Shown here: in pieces, positions 8,797 to 18,237 of the stretch
Position numbering within the stretch: the first letter of the stretch is position 1
Layout: every line of letters begins with the position of its first letter
Source of the DNA: Nocardia bhagyanarayanae
Lineage (GTDB): Bacteria; Actinomycetota; Actinomycetes; Mycobacteriales; Mycobacteriaceae
Direction: 5' to 3'
Length of the DNA: 64,000 nucleotides
Assembly: GCF_006716565.1 (NCBI RefSeq)
Contig: NZ_VFPG01000001.1
Span: 3,658,001 to 3,722,000, forward strand
The notes under the pieces: model-generated
What the model saw: the letters and a program-made list of their open reading frames with translations, nothing else
Told to the model about the DNA's origin: nothing
Database searches by the model: none
Translations under genes and position numbers: made by a program

Positions 8797-10764
8797 GTGT
8801 CCTTGTCCCGTGTAGAAACTGCACACTCGTCCCATTCCTCTCGGGTAGACGCCGAGGCAGGGTTTCCGTTCTCCGCGGTGGTCGGGCAGGAGCGCCTGCA
8901 GCTGGCGTTGATCTTGTGCGCGGTGCATCCCGGCATCGGGGGCGTGCTGGTGCGCGGTGAGAAGGGAACCGCGAAGTCGACCGTCGTGCGCGCGCTGGCG
9001 CACCTGTTGCCGCCGGTGGTGGACGAGACGGGGGCGCGGCCCGCGCGGCTGGTCGAGCTGCCGGTCGGCGCCACCGAGGACCGCGTGGTCGGATCGCTGG
9101 ATCTGGAGCGCGTGCTGCGCGACGGCGAGCAGGCGTTCCGGCCCGGTCTGCTGGCGGCCGCGCACCACGGCGTGCTCTACGTCGACGAGGTGAACCTGCT
9201 GCACGACCACCTGGTCGACGTGCTGCTCGACGCCGCGGCCATGGGTCGCGTGCACATCGAACGCGACGGCGTCTCGCATTCGCACCCCGCGCGCTTCGTG
9301 CTGGTCGGCACCATGAACCCGGAAGAGGGCGAGCTGCGCCCGCAGCTGCTGGACCGGTTCGGGCTCACCGTGGACGTGGCCGCCTCCCGCGATGTCGACG
9401 TGCGGATGGCGGTGGTGCGCCGCAGGCTCGACTACGAGGCCGATCCGGCGGGATTCGCGGCCCGCTACGCCGCCGCCGACCGGGAGATCGCCGAGCGCAT
9501 CCTCGCCGCGCGCGACCGGCTCCCCGAGGTCGCGCTCGACGACGTGGAGCTGCGGCGGATCGCGGCCCTGTGCGCGTCCTTCGACGTCGACGGCATGCGG
9601 GCCGACCTCGTGGTGGCGCGCACCGCGACCGCGCACGCGGCCTGGCGCGGCGGCGACGCCGTCACCGAGGAGGACGTGCGGATCGCCGCGGAACTCGCAC
9701 TGCCGCACCGGCGTCGGCGCGATCCGTTCGACGAGCCGGGCATCAGCGAAGAGCAACTCGACGAAGCCATGAAGGAAGCGGCCGCCGAGGCCGACCGTGC
9801 CGAGGAGCCCACGCCGCCAAAGGAATTCGATTCGGACGATTCCGAGGGTGATCGCGGCCCCGAGGATCCGGACGACGGACCCGACGCGCCCCCCGAAGGC
9901 CCCGGCGGCGGACCCGCGCCGCGCGAAGGACGCACCGGCACACCGAGTCCCGGCGCGGCCAAGCCGCCGCGCTGGGAGGTTCCCGGCGTCGGCGAGGGTG
10001 CGCCGGGCCGCCGGTCCCGCGCGCAGACGAGGCACGGCCGGGTCGTCCGCTCCACCACCGAGACCAGTTCGGGTCTGCATCTACTCGGCACCGTCTTCGC
10101 CGCCGCGCCGCACCAGCGCGACCGTGGCCGGGTGGACGGTCCGCTCGCACTCGCCGCCGAGGACCTGCGCGGCGCGTATCGCGAAGGGCGCGAAGGCAAT
10201 CTGGTCGTCTTCGTGGTCGACGCGTCCGGCTCCATGGCGGCAAGGGACCGGCTCTCCGCCGTCACCGGCGCGGTGGTCAGCCTGCTGCGCGACGCGTACC
10301 AGCGCCGTGACAAGGTCGCCGTGATCACCGTGCGCGGGCAGGACGCCGAACTCGTGCTGCCGCCGACGTCCTCGGTCGACATCGCGGTCCGCCGCCTCGC
10401 CGGCCTGCGCACCGGCGGCAAGACCCCGCTCGCCGCGGGCCTGCTGAAGGCGCGCGAGGTGATCCAGCGCGAGCGCGTGCGCGACCCGCGCCGCCGCCCG
10501 ATGCTGGTGCTGCTCACCGACGGACGCGCCACCGGCGGAGTCGATCCGGTGCCGCGGGCCCGCGCCGCCGCCGGGCTGCTCGCCAAGGACGCGGTCACCG
10601 CGATGGTGGTGGACTGCGAGCGCGGCATGGTGCGGCTCGGCCTGGCGACCGAGTTGGCGGGCGCGTTGCGCGGCGGTTATGTGCGGCTCGCCGAGTTGAC
10701 CGGCTCGGCTGTCGCGGACATCGTCCGCGCCGGATCCGGCGGCGGCTCGGCGCGCGCCGCCTGA
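8797..10764 (+). CDS. Chelatase-type AAA+/VWA protein (putative cobalt chelatase subunit)
   Basis: A single 655-residue chain joining a BchI-like AAA+ domain and a BchD-like VWA domain. Walker [10 protein letters not shown] is at residues 54-62, Walker B is [10 protein letters not shown] near 130, and [17 protein letters not shown] follows. An acidic, Pro/Gly-rich linker spans about 325-405. The VWA domain has MIDAS motif DASGSM starting at D475. Actinobacteria make no bacteriochlorophyll, and the next genes are cobO and cobB, so a role in metal insertion for B12 is likely; the large CobN-type subunit is not in this window. It corresponds to Rv2850c. Confidence 0.85.
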   Translation: MSLSRVETAHSSHSSRVDAEAGFPFSAVVGQERLQLALILCAVHPGIGGVLVRGEKGTAKSTVVRALAHLLPPVVDETGARPARLVELPVGATEDRVVGSLDLERVLRDGEQAFRPGLLAAAHHGVLYVDEVNLLHDHLVDVLLDAAAMGRVHIERDGVSHSHPARFVLVGTMNPEEGELRPQLLDRFGLTVDVAASRDVDVRMAVVRRRLDYEADPAGFAARYAAADREIAERILAARDRLPEVALDDVELRRIAALCASFDVDGMRADLVVARTATAHAAWRGGDAVTEEDVRIAAELALPHRRRRDPFDEPGISEEQLDEAMKEAAAEADRAEEPTPPKEFDSDDSEGDRGPEDPDDGPDAPPEGPGGGPAPREGRTGTPSPGAAKPPRWEVPGVGEGAPGRRSRAQTRHGRVVRSTTETSSGLHLLGTVFAAAPHQRDRGRVDGPLALAAEDLRGAYREGREGNLVVFVVDASGSMAARDRLSAVTGAVVSLLRDAYQRRDKVAVITVRGQDAELVLPPTSSVDIAVRRLAGLRTGGKTPLAAGLLKAREVIQRERVRDPRRRPMLVLLTDGRATGGVDPVPRARAAAGLLAKDAVTAMVVDCERGMVRLGLATELAGALRGGYVRLAELTGSAVADIVRAGSGGGSARAA

Positions 10765-10812
10765 TGATCGTGGCTCCGCTCCGATCGAGTTCATGAGGCA
10801 CAAGGAGATTCG

Positions 10813-11427
10813 ATGCCCAAGGGTGTGCCGGAGACGGTTCCGGACGATGGACTGACCACGCGGCAGCGGCGCAACCAGCCGGTGCTCGCGGTGCACACGG
10901 GTCCCGGCAAGGGGAAGTCGACCGCGGCGTTCGGGATGGCGCTGCGGGCCTGGAACCAGGGATTCGACGTCGCCGTCTTCCAGTTCGTGAAGAGCGCGAA
11001 GTGGAAGGTCGGCGAGGAGGCGGCGTTCCGCACCCTCGGGCGGCTGCACGAGGAGACCGGCGCGGGTGGCGCCGTCGAGTGGCACAAGATGGGTGAGGGC
11101 TGGTCGTGGACCCGCAAGCACGGCACCGAGGAGGACCACGCGTCCGCCGCGCTGGCGGGCTGGCGGGAGATCGCACGCAGGCTGGCCGCCGAGCAGCACC
11201 GTTTCTACGTGCTCGACGAGTTCACCTACCCCCTCAAATGGGGCTGGGTCGACGTGGACGAGGTGGTCCGGACGCTGGTCGACAGGCCGGGGAACCAGCA
11301 CGTCGTCATCACGGGCCGCGACGCGCCGCAGGCGTTGATGGACGCGGCCGATCTCGTGACCGAGATGACCAAGATCAAGCACCCGATGGACGCGGGACGC
11401 AAGGGGCAGCGGGGGATCGAATGGTGA
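10813..11427 (+). CDS. cobO: Cob(I)yrinic acid a,c-diamide adenosyltransferase
   Basis: Transfers the adenosyl group of ATP to the cobalt of reduced corrinoids (CobA/CobO/BtuR type). Its 204 residues are normal. The P-loop is GPGKGKSTAAFGMALRA (residues 30-46), followed by FQFVKSAKWKVGEE and VLDEFTYPLKWGW. ATG follows AAGGAG by about 6 nt. It lies 48 nt after the chelatase gene and 37 nt before cobB, so the three probably form one operon. Confidence 0.95.
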   Translation: MPKGVPETVPDDGLTTRQRRNQPVLAVHTGPGKGKSTAAFGMALRAWNQGFDVAVFQFVKSAKWKVGEEAAFRTLGRLHEETGAGGAVEWHKMGEGWSWTRKHGTEEDHASAALAGWREIARRLAAEQHRFYVLDEFTYPLKWGWVDVDEVVRTLVDRPGNQHVVITGRDAPQALMDAADLVTEMTKIKHPMDAGRKGQRGIEW

Positions 11428-11464
11428 ACCGGCGCAGGGCGATTCCGCGCCGGTCGGTGGCGTG

Positions 11465-13237
11465 ATGGGCACGGTGCCCGCGGTTGTCGTCGCCGCTCCC
11501 GCTTCCGGAAGCGGAAAGACCACTCTCGCAACGGGTTTGATCGGCGCGCTGCGGCGAGCGGGGCACCGGGTCGCGCCGTTCAAGGTCGGACCGGACTACA
11601 TCGATCCCGGGTACCACGGGCTCGCGGCGGGACGCCCCGGACGCAATCTCGACCCGGTGCTCGTCGGCGCCGACCGGGTGGCGCCGCTGTACCACCACGG
11701 CGCCGCGGGCTGCGATCTCGCGGTGATCGAGGGCGTGATGGGTCTGTTCGACGGACGCATCGACGAGCACGAAACCGGACCTGTCGCAGAGGGATCGACC
11801 GCCCAGGTCGCCGGTCTGCTCGGCGCGCCCGTGGTGCTGGTGGTGGACGCGCGCGGGCACAGCCAGAGCCTGGCCGCCCTGTTGCACGGATTCGCCACCT
11901 TCGACAGCGGTGTGCGGCTCGGGGGCGTGATTCTGAACCGCGTCGGCAGTGAACGCCACGACCAGGTGCTGCGCGCCGCCTGCGCGCGGGTCGGGTTGCC
12001 GGTGCTCGGGTCGCTGCCGCGCATGGACGCGCTCGAGGTGCCGTCCCGGCATCTCGGGTTGATTCCGGCCGTCGAGCACGGTGCGGCGGCGTCGGCGGCG
12101 GTGGAGGCGATGACCGATCTCGTTGCCGCCCATGTGGATTTGGCGGCGGTGGCGGCGCTGGCGCGGCCGACTTCGGGCGGGTCCGCGTGGGATCCGGTGT
12201 CGGCCGTTCGCGAGGCGAGCGAGAGCGATTCGGTGCCAGGCGCCGGTGTGTACACGACCGGCGCGCCACGGCGAGCTGCCGGATCCTCGGCGCTCGGTGG
12301 ACCAGGCAGGCCGATCGAAGGCGGTGCCACGACCGGTCCTGGCCGCGCGGGCGGCGGCGATCCGACTTCGCGGTGGCCGAGCGCGGCGCACGGTGAGGGG
12401 GCCGCCAACGACCATGGTGCCGGCACCGCACGCGCGGTCGGTGTCGGTCCGGCCGCTACCTCGGGGTGGGTCTCCGCTGAGCCGGTGGGTTACGGCGAGC
12501 ACGTCGATGGCGCGGTCGCGAAGGAACCCCCTGCCACGCCGACATCGGCTGGGCCGGTCTCGGACACCATCGGCCGTGACAGCGTGGGTGAAACCGGACG
12601 ATGTGGCGACGGTCCCGTGATCGCCATGGCGGGTGGGCCCGCGTTCACCTTCGGCTACGCCGAGCATCGCGAACTGCTGGTCGCGGCCGGGGCGCGGGTG
12701 GTTGTCTTCGATCCGTTGCGTGACGAACTTCCCTCGGGGACAGCGGGTCTCGTGCTGCCCGGTGGATTCCCCGAAGAACATGCCGCCGACCTCGCTGCGA
12801 ACACACCTCTGCTCGCCGCGGTCCGCGCACACGCTCGCGCGGGGCTGCCGATCCACGCCGAATGCGCTGGCCTGCTGTACCTCACCCGATCCCTCGACGG
12901 CCACGCCATGGCGGGCGTCGTCGACGCCGACGCCGAATTCGGCCCGCGTCTGACCCTGGGTTACCGCGACGCCGTCGCGCTGGCCGATTCCGCGCTCTGG
13001 CGCGCGGGGGAGCGGGTGCGCGGGCACGAATTCCACCGCACCCGACTGGTCACCGCAGGGCCGGACGCTCCCGCCTGGGGCTGGCGCGACGGCTCGGGGG
13101 CTCGCGTCCGGGAGGGCGCGCTGGTCGGGCGCGTGCACGCCTCCTACCTGCACACCCACCCTGCCGGGAATCCCGCGGCGACAGCCCGGTTCGTCGCCGC
13201 CGCCGACGACTACGCTCGCACCGATGTCGCTCGCTGA
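11465..13237 (+). CDS. cobB: Cobyrinic acid a,c-diamide synthase with a large internal linker
   Basis: Glutamine-dependent amidation of the a and c carboxylates of (hydrogeno)cobyrinate. Residues 1-225 form the ATPase domain (VVAAPASGSGKTTLATG, EGVMGLFDG). The C-terminal amidotransferase begins near residue 385 (VIAMAGGPAFTFGYAEH), with nucleophile C467 in HAECAGLLYL. Between them, about residues 230-384, lies a Gly/Ala/Pro/Ser/Thr-rich stretch with no recognisable fold; it makes the protein 590 residues, against about 450-460 for usual CobB. The frame stays open through the insert. A GTG directly before the ATG is an alternative start. The stop overlaps a decayed cobE start. Confidence 0.93.
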   Translation: MGTVPAVVVAAPASGSGKTTLATGLIGALRRAGHRVAPFKVGPDYIDPGYHGLAAGRPGRNLDPVLVGADRVAPLYHHGAAGCDLAVIEGVMGLFDGRIDEHETGPVAEGSTAQVAGLLGAPVVLVVDARGHSQSLAALLHGFATFDSGVRLGGVILNRVGSERHDQVLRAACARVGLPVLGSLPRMDALEVPSRHLGLIPAVEHGAAASAAVEAMTDLVAAHVDLAAVAALARPTSGGSAWDPVSAVREASESDSVPGAGVYTTGAPRRAAGSSALGGPGRPIEGGATTGPGRAGGGDPTSRWPSAAHGEGAANDHGAGTARAVGVGPAATSGWVSAEPVGYGEHVDGAVAKEPPATPTSAGPVSDTIGRDSVGETGRCGDGPVIAMAGGPAFTFGYAEHRELLVAAGARVVVFDPLRDELPSGTAGLVLPGGFPEEHAADLAANTPLLAAVRAHARAGLPIHAECAGLLYLTRSLDGHAMAGVVDADAEFGPRLTLGYRDAVALADSALWRAGERVRGHEFHRTRLVTAGPDAPAWGWRDGSGARVREGALVGRVHASYLHTHPAGNPAATARFVAAADDYARTDVAR

Positions 13238-13354
13238 GCTCCACCGGTCAGCGCCACCAGCGATTTGCGCGGAGAGGATCAAGGCCCGCCCCGCAGCGGC
13301 TGCATCAGGGTATTCGGTTGCGCATTCTCACCGCCGTCCACCAGGCCTGCGCTG
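13224..13354 (+). repeat. First, shortened copy of the cobE 5' repeat unit
   Basis: It begins ATGTCGCTCGCTGAGCTCC inside the end of cobB and ends with CCACCAGGCCTGCGCTG. Both ends match the next unit (13355-13571), but about 86 nt of the middle are missing. It can be read as a 43-codon frame stopping at 13353-13355, whose TGA overlaps the next ATG. I take it to be the original cobE start region that decayed after duplication. Confidence 0.6.
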
Positions 13355-13585
13355 ATGTCTCCCGCTGAGCTCCACCGCCCGGTCGCGGTCGGCGTCGGTA
13401 TGCGGCCGGGGACCGCGGCCGCCGCGATCCTCGGGGCGGTGCGGCACGCGGTCGGTGGCGAGCCGTTCGTCTGCCTTGCTCCCAGCCACTTGCGCCGAGA
13501 GCGGCCGAGCACGTCGGCTGAAACGCGTACCCGGCCGTGCACTTTCATCGCCGCCCACCAGGCCTGCGCTGATGCCTCCCGCTGA
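13355..13585 (+). pseudogene. Truncated duplicate of the cobE 5' end
   Basis: Starting at ATG 13355, the first 33 codons (MSPAELHRPVAVGVGMRPG and on to AVRHAVGGE) match the real cobE at 13572 nearly residue for residue. The frame then runs into unrelated sequence and stops at 13585. The match covers about 125 bp with a 217-bp offset, including the 25 bp before each ATG. It lacks the remaining 90 residues and cannot be a working CobE. Confidence 0.75.
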
Positions 13586-13952
13586 GCTCCATCGCCCGGT
13601 CGCGGTCGGCGTCGGTATGCGGCCAGGGACCGCGGCCGCCGCCATCCTCGGGGCGGTGCGGCACGCGGTCGGCGACGAGTTCCCGGCCTGCCTCGCCACC
13701 ATCGACCGGCGCGGCGACGAGCCAGGCCTGCGCGCGGCGGCGGCGGAACTCGGTGTTCCGGTGCGCACCTACACCGCTGCGGAGTTGGACGCGGTCGCAG
13801 TGCCCAACCCGGCCGCCCGCACCAAGGCGGCGGTCGGCGCGGCCGGTGTCGCGGAGGCCGCCGCCGTCCTCGCTGCGGCCGGGGGGCCACTGGTGCGTAC
13901 CAAAGAGGTGCACGGCGACGTCACGGTCGCGGTGGCGCGTCTCAGCGACTGA
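13572..13952 (+). CDS. cobE: CobE/CbiG C-terminal-like cobalamin biosynthesis protein
   Basis: A 126-residue protein of the CobE family (equivalent to the CbiG C-terminal domain). Seen here are VAVGVGMRPGTAAAAILGA at the start, then ACLATIDRRGDEPGLRAAA, NPAARTKAAVGAAGVAEAAA and the end VRTKEVHGDVTVAVARL. The family is needed for cobalamin synthesis, with its exact step unsettled; precorrin ring contraction has been suggested for the CbiG side. The ATG is chosen by the match to the truncated copy, and no Shine-Dalgarno sequence is obvious. It is preceded by two decayed 5' copies and followed by a decayed 3' copy. Confidence 0.8.
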   Translation: MPPAELHRPVAVGVGMRPGTAAAAILGAVRHAVGDEFPACLATIDRRGDEPGLRAAAAELGVPVRTYTAAELDAVAVPNPAARTKAAVGAAGVAEAAAVLAAAGGPLVRTKEVHGDVTVAVARLSD

Positions 13953-13965
13953 TCGAGCACCGTGG

Positions 13966-14125
13966 CGCCAGCGCGGAGCTTGGTGTTCCGTACGCGCCCA
14001 GTGCTGGGGCCCTCGTCGGTCACAGGGACCCACTCCTGTGGCCGCACTCGGAGCGCCCGGTGTTGTCGAGGCGGCAGTCGTTCTCGTCGTCGGCAGGTTG
14101 GACCGAGAATTGGGCGTCGTGTCAC
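13966..14125 (+). pseudogene. Decayed copy of the cobE 3' half
   Basis: GCGGAGCTTGGTGTTCCG near 13973 matches GCGGAACTCGGTGTTCCG in cobE (about 13744). Further on, in another frame, GAPGVVEAAVVLVV resembles cobE residues GAAGVAEAAAVLAA, followed by RELGVV where cobE has KEVHGDV. Frameshifts separate the matches, so the copy is dead. The similarity is by eye and weaker than that of the 5' copies. Confidence 0.45.
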
Positions 14126-14189
14126 GCCGGCGTCCACCGGCTCGATGGACCCGCTCGAGCTGGCATGCGGGAGATCGCGGATCGGCCGA

Positions 14190-15305
14190 CTACGGCGCGA
14201 CCGCAGCCCAGTCGGCGAACCCCGTGGGATCGTGGCGGCCGAGGGAGGCGTGTTCGAACAGGCCCCAACCTTCGGCCGAACCGCAGCGCGCGTGGGCGAC
14301 GTGGTCGATGACGCCGTACGGGATGCGGGGGGCGATGGCCGGGTCGGTGAGGTCGTAGCGGCGGAATTCGGACCAGTCGCGGCCCTTCCACTGGCCGTGC
14401 AGCCAGTCCGGGTCGCCGCCGTAGCCGCAGCCGATGTGCAGTGGGACGCCGGTGCCGGGGGTGATCTCGACCTCCAGCGACTTGCCGTCCGGGGTAGTGA
14501 GATCGAGCCGGGCGGCGACGGGAATCCTTGTGCCCGAACGGTAGCGGATGTTGACGCGGGGCCAGCCGAGCTGTTCGGTCCGGCCGTCCGGCCAGACGCG
14601 CACCGCGTCGTTGAGGGTGCGCCTGCCGTCCGGCTCCTCCTGCACGATCACCACGATCGCGAAATCGTCGAAACGCAGCGGCACGTACAACCACCAGAAA
14701 CCGCCCGAGGGCTCGGCGGCGGCGCGCCCCGCCGGCTCGGTTTCACCGACCGGCCGGATGCCCCAGGAGCGGTCGCGGGTGCCGGTCCACACCGCGGGGT
14801 CGACGGCGATGTCGGTGCCGTCCACGCTCAGCGTTCCCGCCCAGGAACCGACCTGCGCGAAGCGCGACGCCTCGATGATGGGCCGGTTGCCGGTGAGGAT
14901 CAGGTGCGGCTGTTCCTGGACGGTGGGGAAGGCGCCGGTCCAGGTCATGTCGCAGCTCAGTTCGTCGTGCTCGCAGACGACGCGCAGCCGCTGCAGCGGT
15001 TCGAGCACCTCGATGCGATAGCCGCCGACCCGCATGTCCAGGCTGCGGTCGCCCAGCGCGTCGGAGAACCGTACCGAGCGCACCTCGTCGTTGCGGCGGA
15101 CCGCGAGGTAGGCGTCGGTCACGCCCAGGTTCGGGTAGACGCCGAGGCCGGTGATCAGCATCGTGCCACCGTCGCGGTCGTGGGCGTTGAAGTAGCTGCG
15201 GTCGTAGAAGTTTCGGTCGCTGGTGCCGACCCTGGCCAGCGAGAGCGGCGTCTGATGGATGGGGTATTCGTCGAGGGGCGCGGGTGCGGCCATGGTGTTC
15301 CTCAT
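14190..15305 (-). CDS. Conserved protein of unknown function coupled to a phosphotransferase
   Basis: A 371-residue soluble protein with many short beta segments (ITGLGVYPNLGVTDAYLAV, SFDLTWTG-like stretches, WTGTRDRSWGIRP, GGFWWLYVPLRF, GCGYGGDPDWLHGQWKGRDW). This pattern resembles the lipocalin-like hydroxyneurosporene-dehydrogenase/Svf1 group seen beside acyl-CoA and phosphotransferase genes in actinobacteria, but I give no function. Its ATG overlaps the stop of the upstream phosphotransferase gene as ATGA, so the two are translationally coupled. A second ATG four codons in is an alternative start. Confidence 0.72.
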   Translation of the reverse strand: MRNTMAAPAPLDEYPIHQTPLSLARVGTSDRNFYDRSYFNAHDRDGGTMLITGLGVYPNLGVTDAYLAVRRNDEVRSVRFSDALGDRSLDMRVGGYRIEVLEPLQRLRVVCEHDELSCDMTWTGAFPTVQEQPHLILTGNRPIIEASRFAQVGSWAGTLSVDGTDIAVDPAVWTGTRDRSWGIRPVGETEPAGRAAAEPSGGFWWLYVPLRFDDFAIVVIVQEEPDGRRTLNDAVRVWPDGRTEQLGWPRVNIRYRSGTRIPVAARLDLTTPDGKSLEVEITPGTGVPLHIGCGYGGDPDWLHGQWKGRDWSEFRRYDLTDPAIAPRIPYGVIDHVAHARCGSAEGWGLFEHASLGRHDPTGFADWAAVAP

Positions 15306-16432
15306 GTCCAGTCGTAGGTTCCGTCGAGCAACGCCTCCAGGCTTGCCCGGTGCATCACGTAGTCGTCCCGGTCGGGAGTGTCGGTGTCCTCGCCGAAGTG
15401 GATCATCCTGCGCTTGACCCTGGCCATCACGATCCCGTGCCGCAGCGCGGCGTAGACGAGGTAGAAATCCAGGTCCCGCACCGTATAACCGGTCAGCTCT
15501 TCGTATTTCGCCACCACTTCGGAGCGGCGCAGGAAGTCCGGCAGACCCGGTTGCCCGAAGCGGGTGGCGAGATCCTGGAAGAACCGGTGGATGAAGATGA
15601 TCCAGGCGATGTCCAGCTCGCGCGGACCCAAACCGGCCATCTCCCAATCCAATACGGCGACCGGCTCGAACCCGTCGTAGATGATGTTGCCGGGGCGGGA
15701 GTCGCCCCAGGACAACACGTCCGGGCCGGGGTCGGCGGGCCAGTGCGCGTCCAGCCAGTCGAAGGCGCGCTCGATCAACGGGATCGGATATCCGTCGTCG
15801 GCCAGCGCCCAGCGGTACCAGGCGCGATGCCAGTCCACGTGCCTGCGCAACGCCTGGCCCGGCCCGTCGAGCATGGGGAACCTGGCGGCGGGGTCGGGGA
15901 TGGCGTGGATCTCGGCCAGCACGGCGAGGGTGTTGTCGGTCAGCAGCGCGCGTTCGGCGGGATCGGCGTCGAACAGCCAGCCGTAGAACACGTAGGGCGG
16001 GTTGTCGGCCGGAACCCGACCGTCGATCCGGCGCATCACGAAAAATGGTGTGCCGAGCGCACTCTCGTCGGTCTCCAGCCAGCACAGCGGCGGCACCGGC
16101 ACGTCCGTCGCGGCCGCGACACCCTCCATCACGTGGTATTGCTTTGCCAGATCGTAGGTTTCGAAGACCGGGAAGTCGGCGTCGCTCGGGGCCAGCCGGG
16201 CGACGAACGAGCCGCCTTCGACCTGACCGCGCACGCTCCACTCCGCGTCGAAGAGCACGGAGGCGCTCGACATCCCGGAACCCTGCGGCAGCGTCAGCTC
16301 GTGCACACGCGGCCGCTCGTCGGCCGCGACCTTGCTCGCCAGCCAGCGCGACAGGTCGTCGGCGAGGCCCTGGAGATCGCGTTCGCTGATCGTGAGCTGG
16401 CGCCGCTCGGTGGGATCGGGCTCGTCGGCCAT
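15302..16432 (-). CDS. Aminoglycoside phosphotransferase-family kinase
   Basis: A 376-residue protein with a choline/aminoglycoside kinase-like fold. The catalytic loop is LSWGDSRPGNIIYDG, with Trp replacing the usual His of HGD but the catalytic Asp and the Asn kept. It is followed by metal motif VAVLDWEMAGLGPRELDIAW. Such proteins resemble the N-terminal kinase domain of ACAD10/11, which phosphorylates hydroxyacyl-CoAs, so a lipid or hydroxyacyl substrate is as likely as an antibiotic. Of two adjacent ATGs, the one at 16432 sits 6 nt from AGGAGG. The downstream gene overlaps it by ATGA. Confidence 0.82.
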   Translation of the reverse strand: MADEPDPTERRQLTISERDLQGLADDLSRWLASKVAADERPRVHELTLPQGSGMSSASVLFDAEWSVRGQVEGGSFVARLAPSDADFPVFETYDLAKQYHVMEGVAAATDVPVPPLCWLETDESALGTPFFVMRRIDGRVPADNPPYVFYGWLFDADPAERALLTDNTLAVLAEIHAIPDPAARFPMLDGPGQALRRHVDWHRAWYRWALADDGYPIPLIERAFDWLDAHWPADPGPDVLSWGDSRPGNIIYDGFEPVAVLDWEMAGLGPRELDIAWIIFIHRFFQDLATRFGQPGLPDFLRRSEVVAKYEELTGYTVRDLDFYLVYAALRHGIVMARVKRRMIHFGEDTDTPDRDDYVMHRASLEALLDGTYDWT

Positions 16433-16763
16433 CATCGTCCTCCTGTAGTCGGGCGGCGGGCCGCCCACCACCCGGCACTTCCTCCCGGGGTACGCGAACT
16501 GTAACGCGTTCTAATTGGGTGTCACGGGGAATCGCGGGATTGGTTCGCTGACCGAACTCCAGGGTTGACACGGGTTCGCGTCATCCTTTCGGAGTATGGC
16601 GGCTACCCCGCGCGACGGAGCCGGAAATCGGGATCCCGCCGGAAGCGGCCGGGCGGTCCGCGTGGATACCGTCCTCACGGAAAGTCGTTCAGGGGAGTGA
16701 GGAGGGATCCGTGAACTCGGTGTCCGCTTGCGCGGTGGGGCTGAGCCTCGGCGGGGTGTCGCT

Positions 16764-18119
16764 GTGAGCGCCATCGGCACGCAGGTGCTCGAACGAGACG
16801 GCGTGGACGCGGTCGACCCGTCGCCCCGGTGGTCGCTACCGGCGCGGATCGGCTTCCGGTTCGGCTTCGTCTATCTGCTGCTGTTCTGCCTGACGTTCGC
16901 GCAAATCCTGTTCGTCTTCACCGGCGTCGCCATGCGCTGGCTGCCGGACTCGGCGATCACGTGGCAGATGAACATGGTCGAGCCCGTGGCCAGGTGGACG
17001 GGCGAGCACGTCTTCGGCGTCGACGCGGTGATTCACGAGAGCGGCAGCGGCGATCAGACCATCATCTGGGTGCTGATCTTCTGCATGCTGGTCGCCGCGG
17101 CCGTCGTCGCCGCGGTGTGGTCGGTGCTCGACCGCCGCCGCGCCGACTACGTGGTCCTCGGCCGCTGGTTCGTCGTGTTCCTTCGGCTCTGCCTCGGCGG
17201 GCAGATGCTGTGGTACGGCTTCGCCAAAGCGGTGCCGAACCAGATGCCGTATCCCTCGCTCACCACGCTGCTCCAGCCCTACGGCAACCTCAGCATGACC
17301 GACGTCCTGTGGAACCAGGTCGGCGCCTCGCCGACCTACCAGGTGCTGCTCGGCATCGCGGAGGTGCTCGGCGGTCTGCTGCTGTTCTGGCCGCGCACCG
17401 CGACCGTCGGCGCGATGCTGAGCCTGGTGAGCATGGCGCAGGTCTTCGTGCTGAACATGACCTACGACGTGCCGGTCAAGATCCTGTCCTTCCACCTGAT
17501 GCTGATCTCGCTGGTGGTGCTGGCGCCGCAGGCTCGGCGTTTGGCGAATGTTCTTGTGCTGGAACGTCCTTCGGAGCCGACCACGCAGCCGTCGCTGTTC
17601 CGCTCGGTGCGCGCCAACCGGATCGCCGCGGCGTTGCAGGTGGCACTCGGCCTGTGGACGTGCTCCGGCGCGGCCTACACGGCCTGGGACGGGTGGCACG
17701 AATATGGTTACGGCGCACCGAAACCCGCACTCTACGGGATCTGGAACGTCACCGAGTTCACCGTCGACGGTCACCCGCTTCCGCCGTTGACGACCGAGCC
17801 GACTCGCTGGCAGCGGCTGGTGTTCGACCAGTTCGTCACCAGCTATCAGCGGATGGACGGGACCTTCGTGCCGATGCTGGCCGACGTCGATACCACCGCG
17901 GGCACCATTACGCTGACCGCGCCGCCGAGCTCGGCGGAGGCGCAGCCGGGGCCGGTGGCGACGTTCACCTTCGAGCAGTCCGCGCCTGATCGGCTCGCGT
18001 TGCGTGGGGATCTTGGCGGCAGGACGGTTACGTTGACGTTGGAGGAGTTCGACCTGGATGAATTCCCGTTGCGTGGACCGCGGTTCCATTGGGTTCAGGA
18101 GTTTCCGAACTTGAATTGA
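16764..18119 (+). CDS. DoxX-family integral membrane protein
   Basis: A 451-residue membrane protein. Hydrophobic segments include FGFVYLLLFCLTFAQILFVF (about 20-39), TIIWVLIFCMLVAAAVVAAV, a stretch around ARWFVVFLRLCLGGQMLWYG, VLLGIAEVLGGLLLFW and ILSFHLMLISLVVLA. The centre has the DoxX features QMLWYGFAKAVPNQMP and LGGLLLFWPRTATVGA. After another membrane segment near 300, the last 130 residues form a soluble beta-rich domain (WNVTEFTVDGHPLPP). Function unknown; DoxX proteins are linked to redox and thiol stress in mycobacteria. GTG follows GGCGGGG by about 7 nt. Confidence 0.8.
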   Translation: MSAIGTQVLERDGVDAVDPSPRWSLPARIGFRFGFVYLLLFCLTFAQILFVFTGVAMRWLPDSAITWQMNMVEPVARWTGEHVFGVDAVIHESGSGDQTIIWVLIFCMLVAAAVVAAVWSVLDRRRADYVVLGRWFVVFLRLCLGGQMLWYGFAKAVPNQMPYPSLTTLLQPYGNLSMTDVLWNQVGASPTYQVLLGIAEVLGGLLLFWPRTATVGAMLSLVSMAQVFVLNMTYDVPVKILSFHLMLISLVVLAPQARRLANVLVLERPSEPTTQPSLFRSVRANRIAAALQVALGLWTCSGAAYTAWDGWHEYGYGAPKPALYGIWNVTEFTVDGHPLPPLTTEPTRWQRLVFDQFVTSYQRMDGTFVPMLADVDTTAGTITLTAPPSSAEAQPGPVATFTFEQSAPDRLALRGDLGGRTVTLTLEEFDLDEFPLRGPRFHWVQEFPNLN

Positions 18120-18237
18120 TTCGGTTGGGTCAGCTGGAACCGATTTCGCCGGGGCAGCGGTGGATTGGCTTGGCGTGGTCGGCGCTGGTTGGCCTGGCGG
18201 GGTCGGCGCTGAAGGTCGGAGGGCGGCCTTGAGCTGA

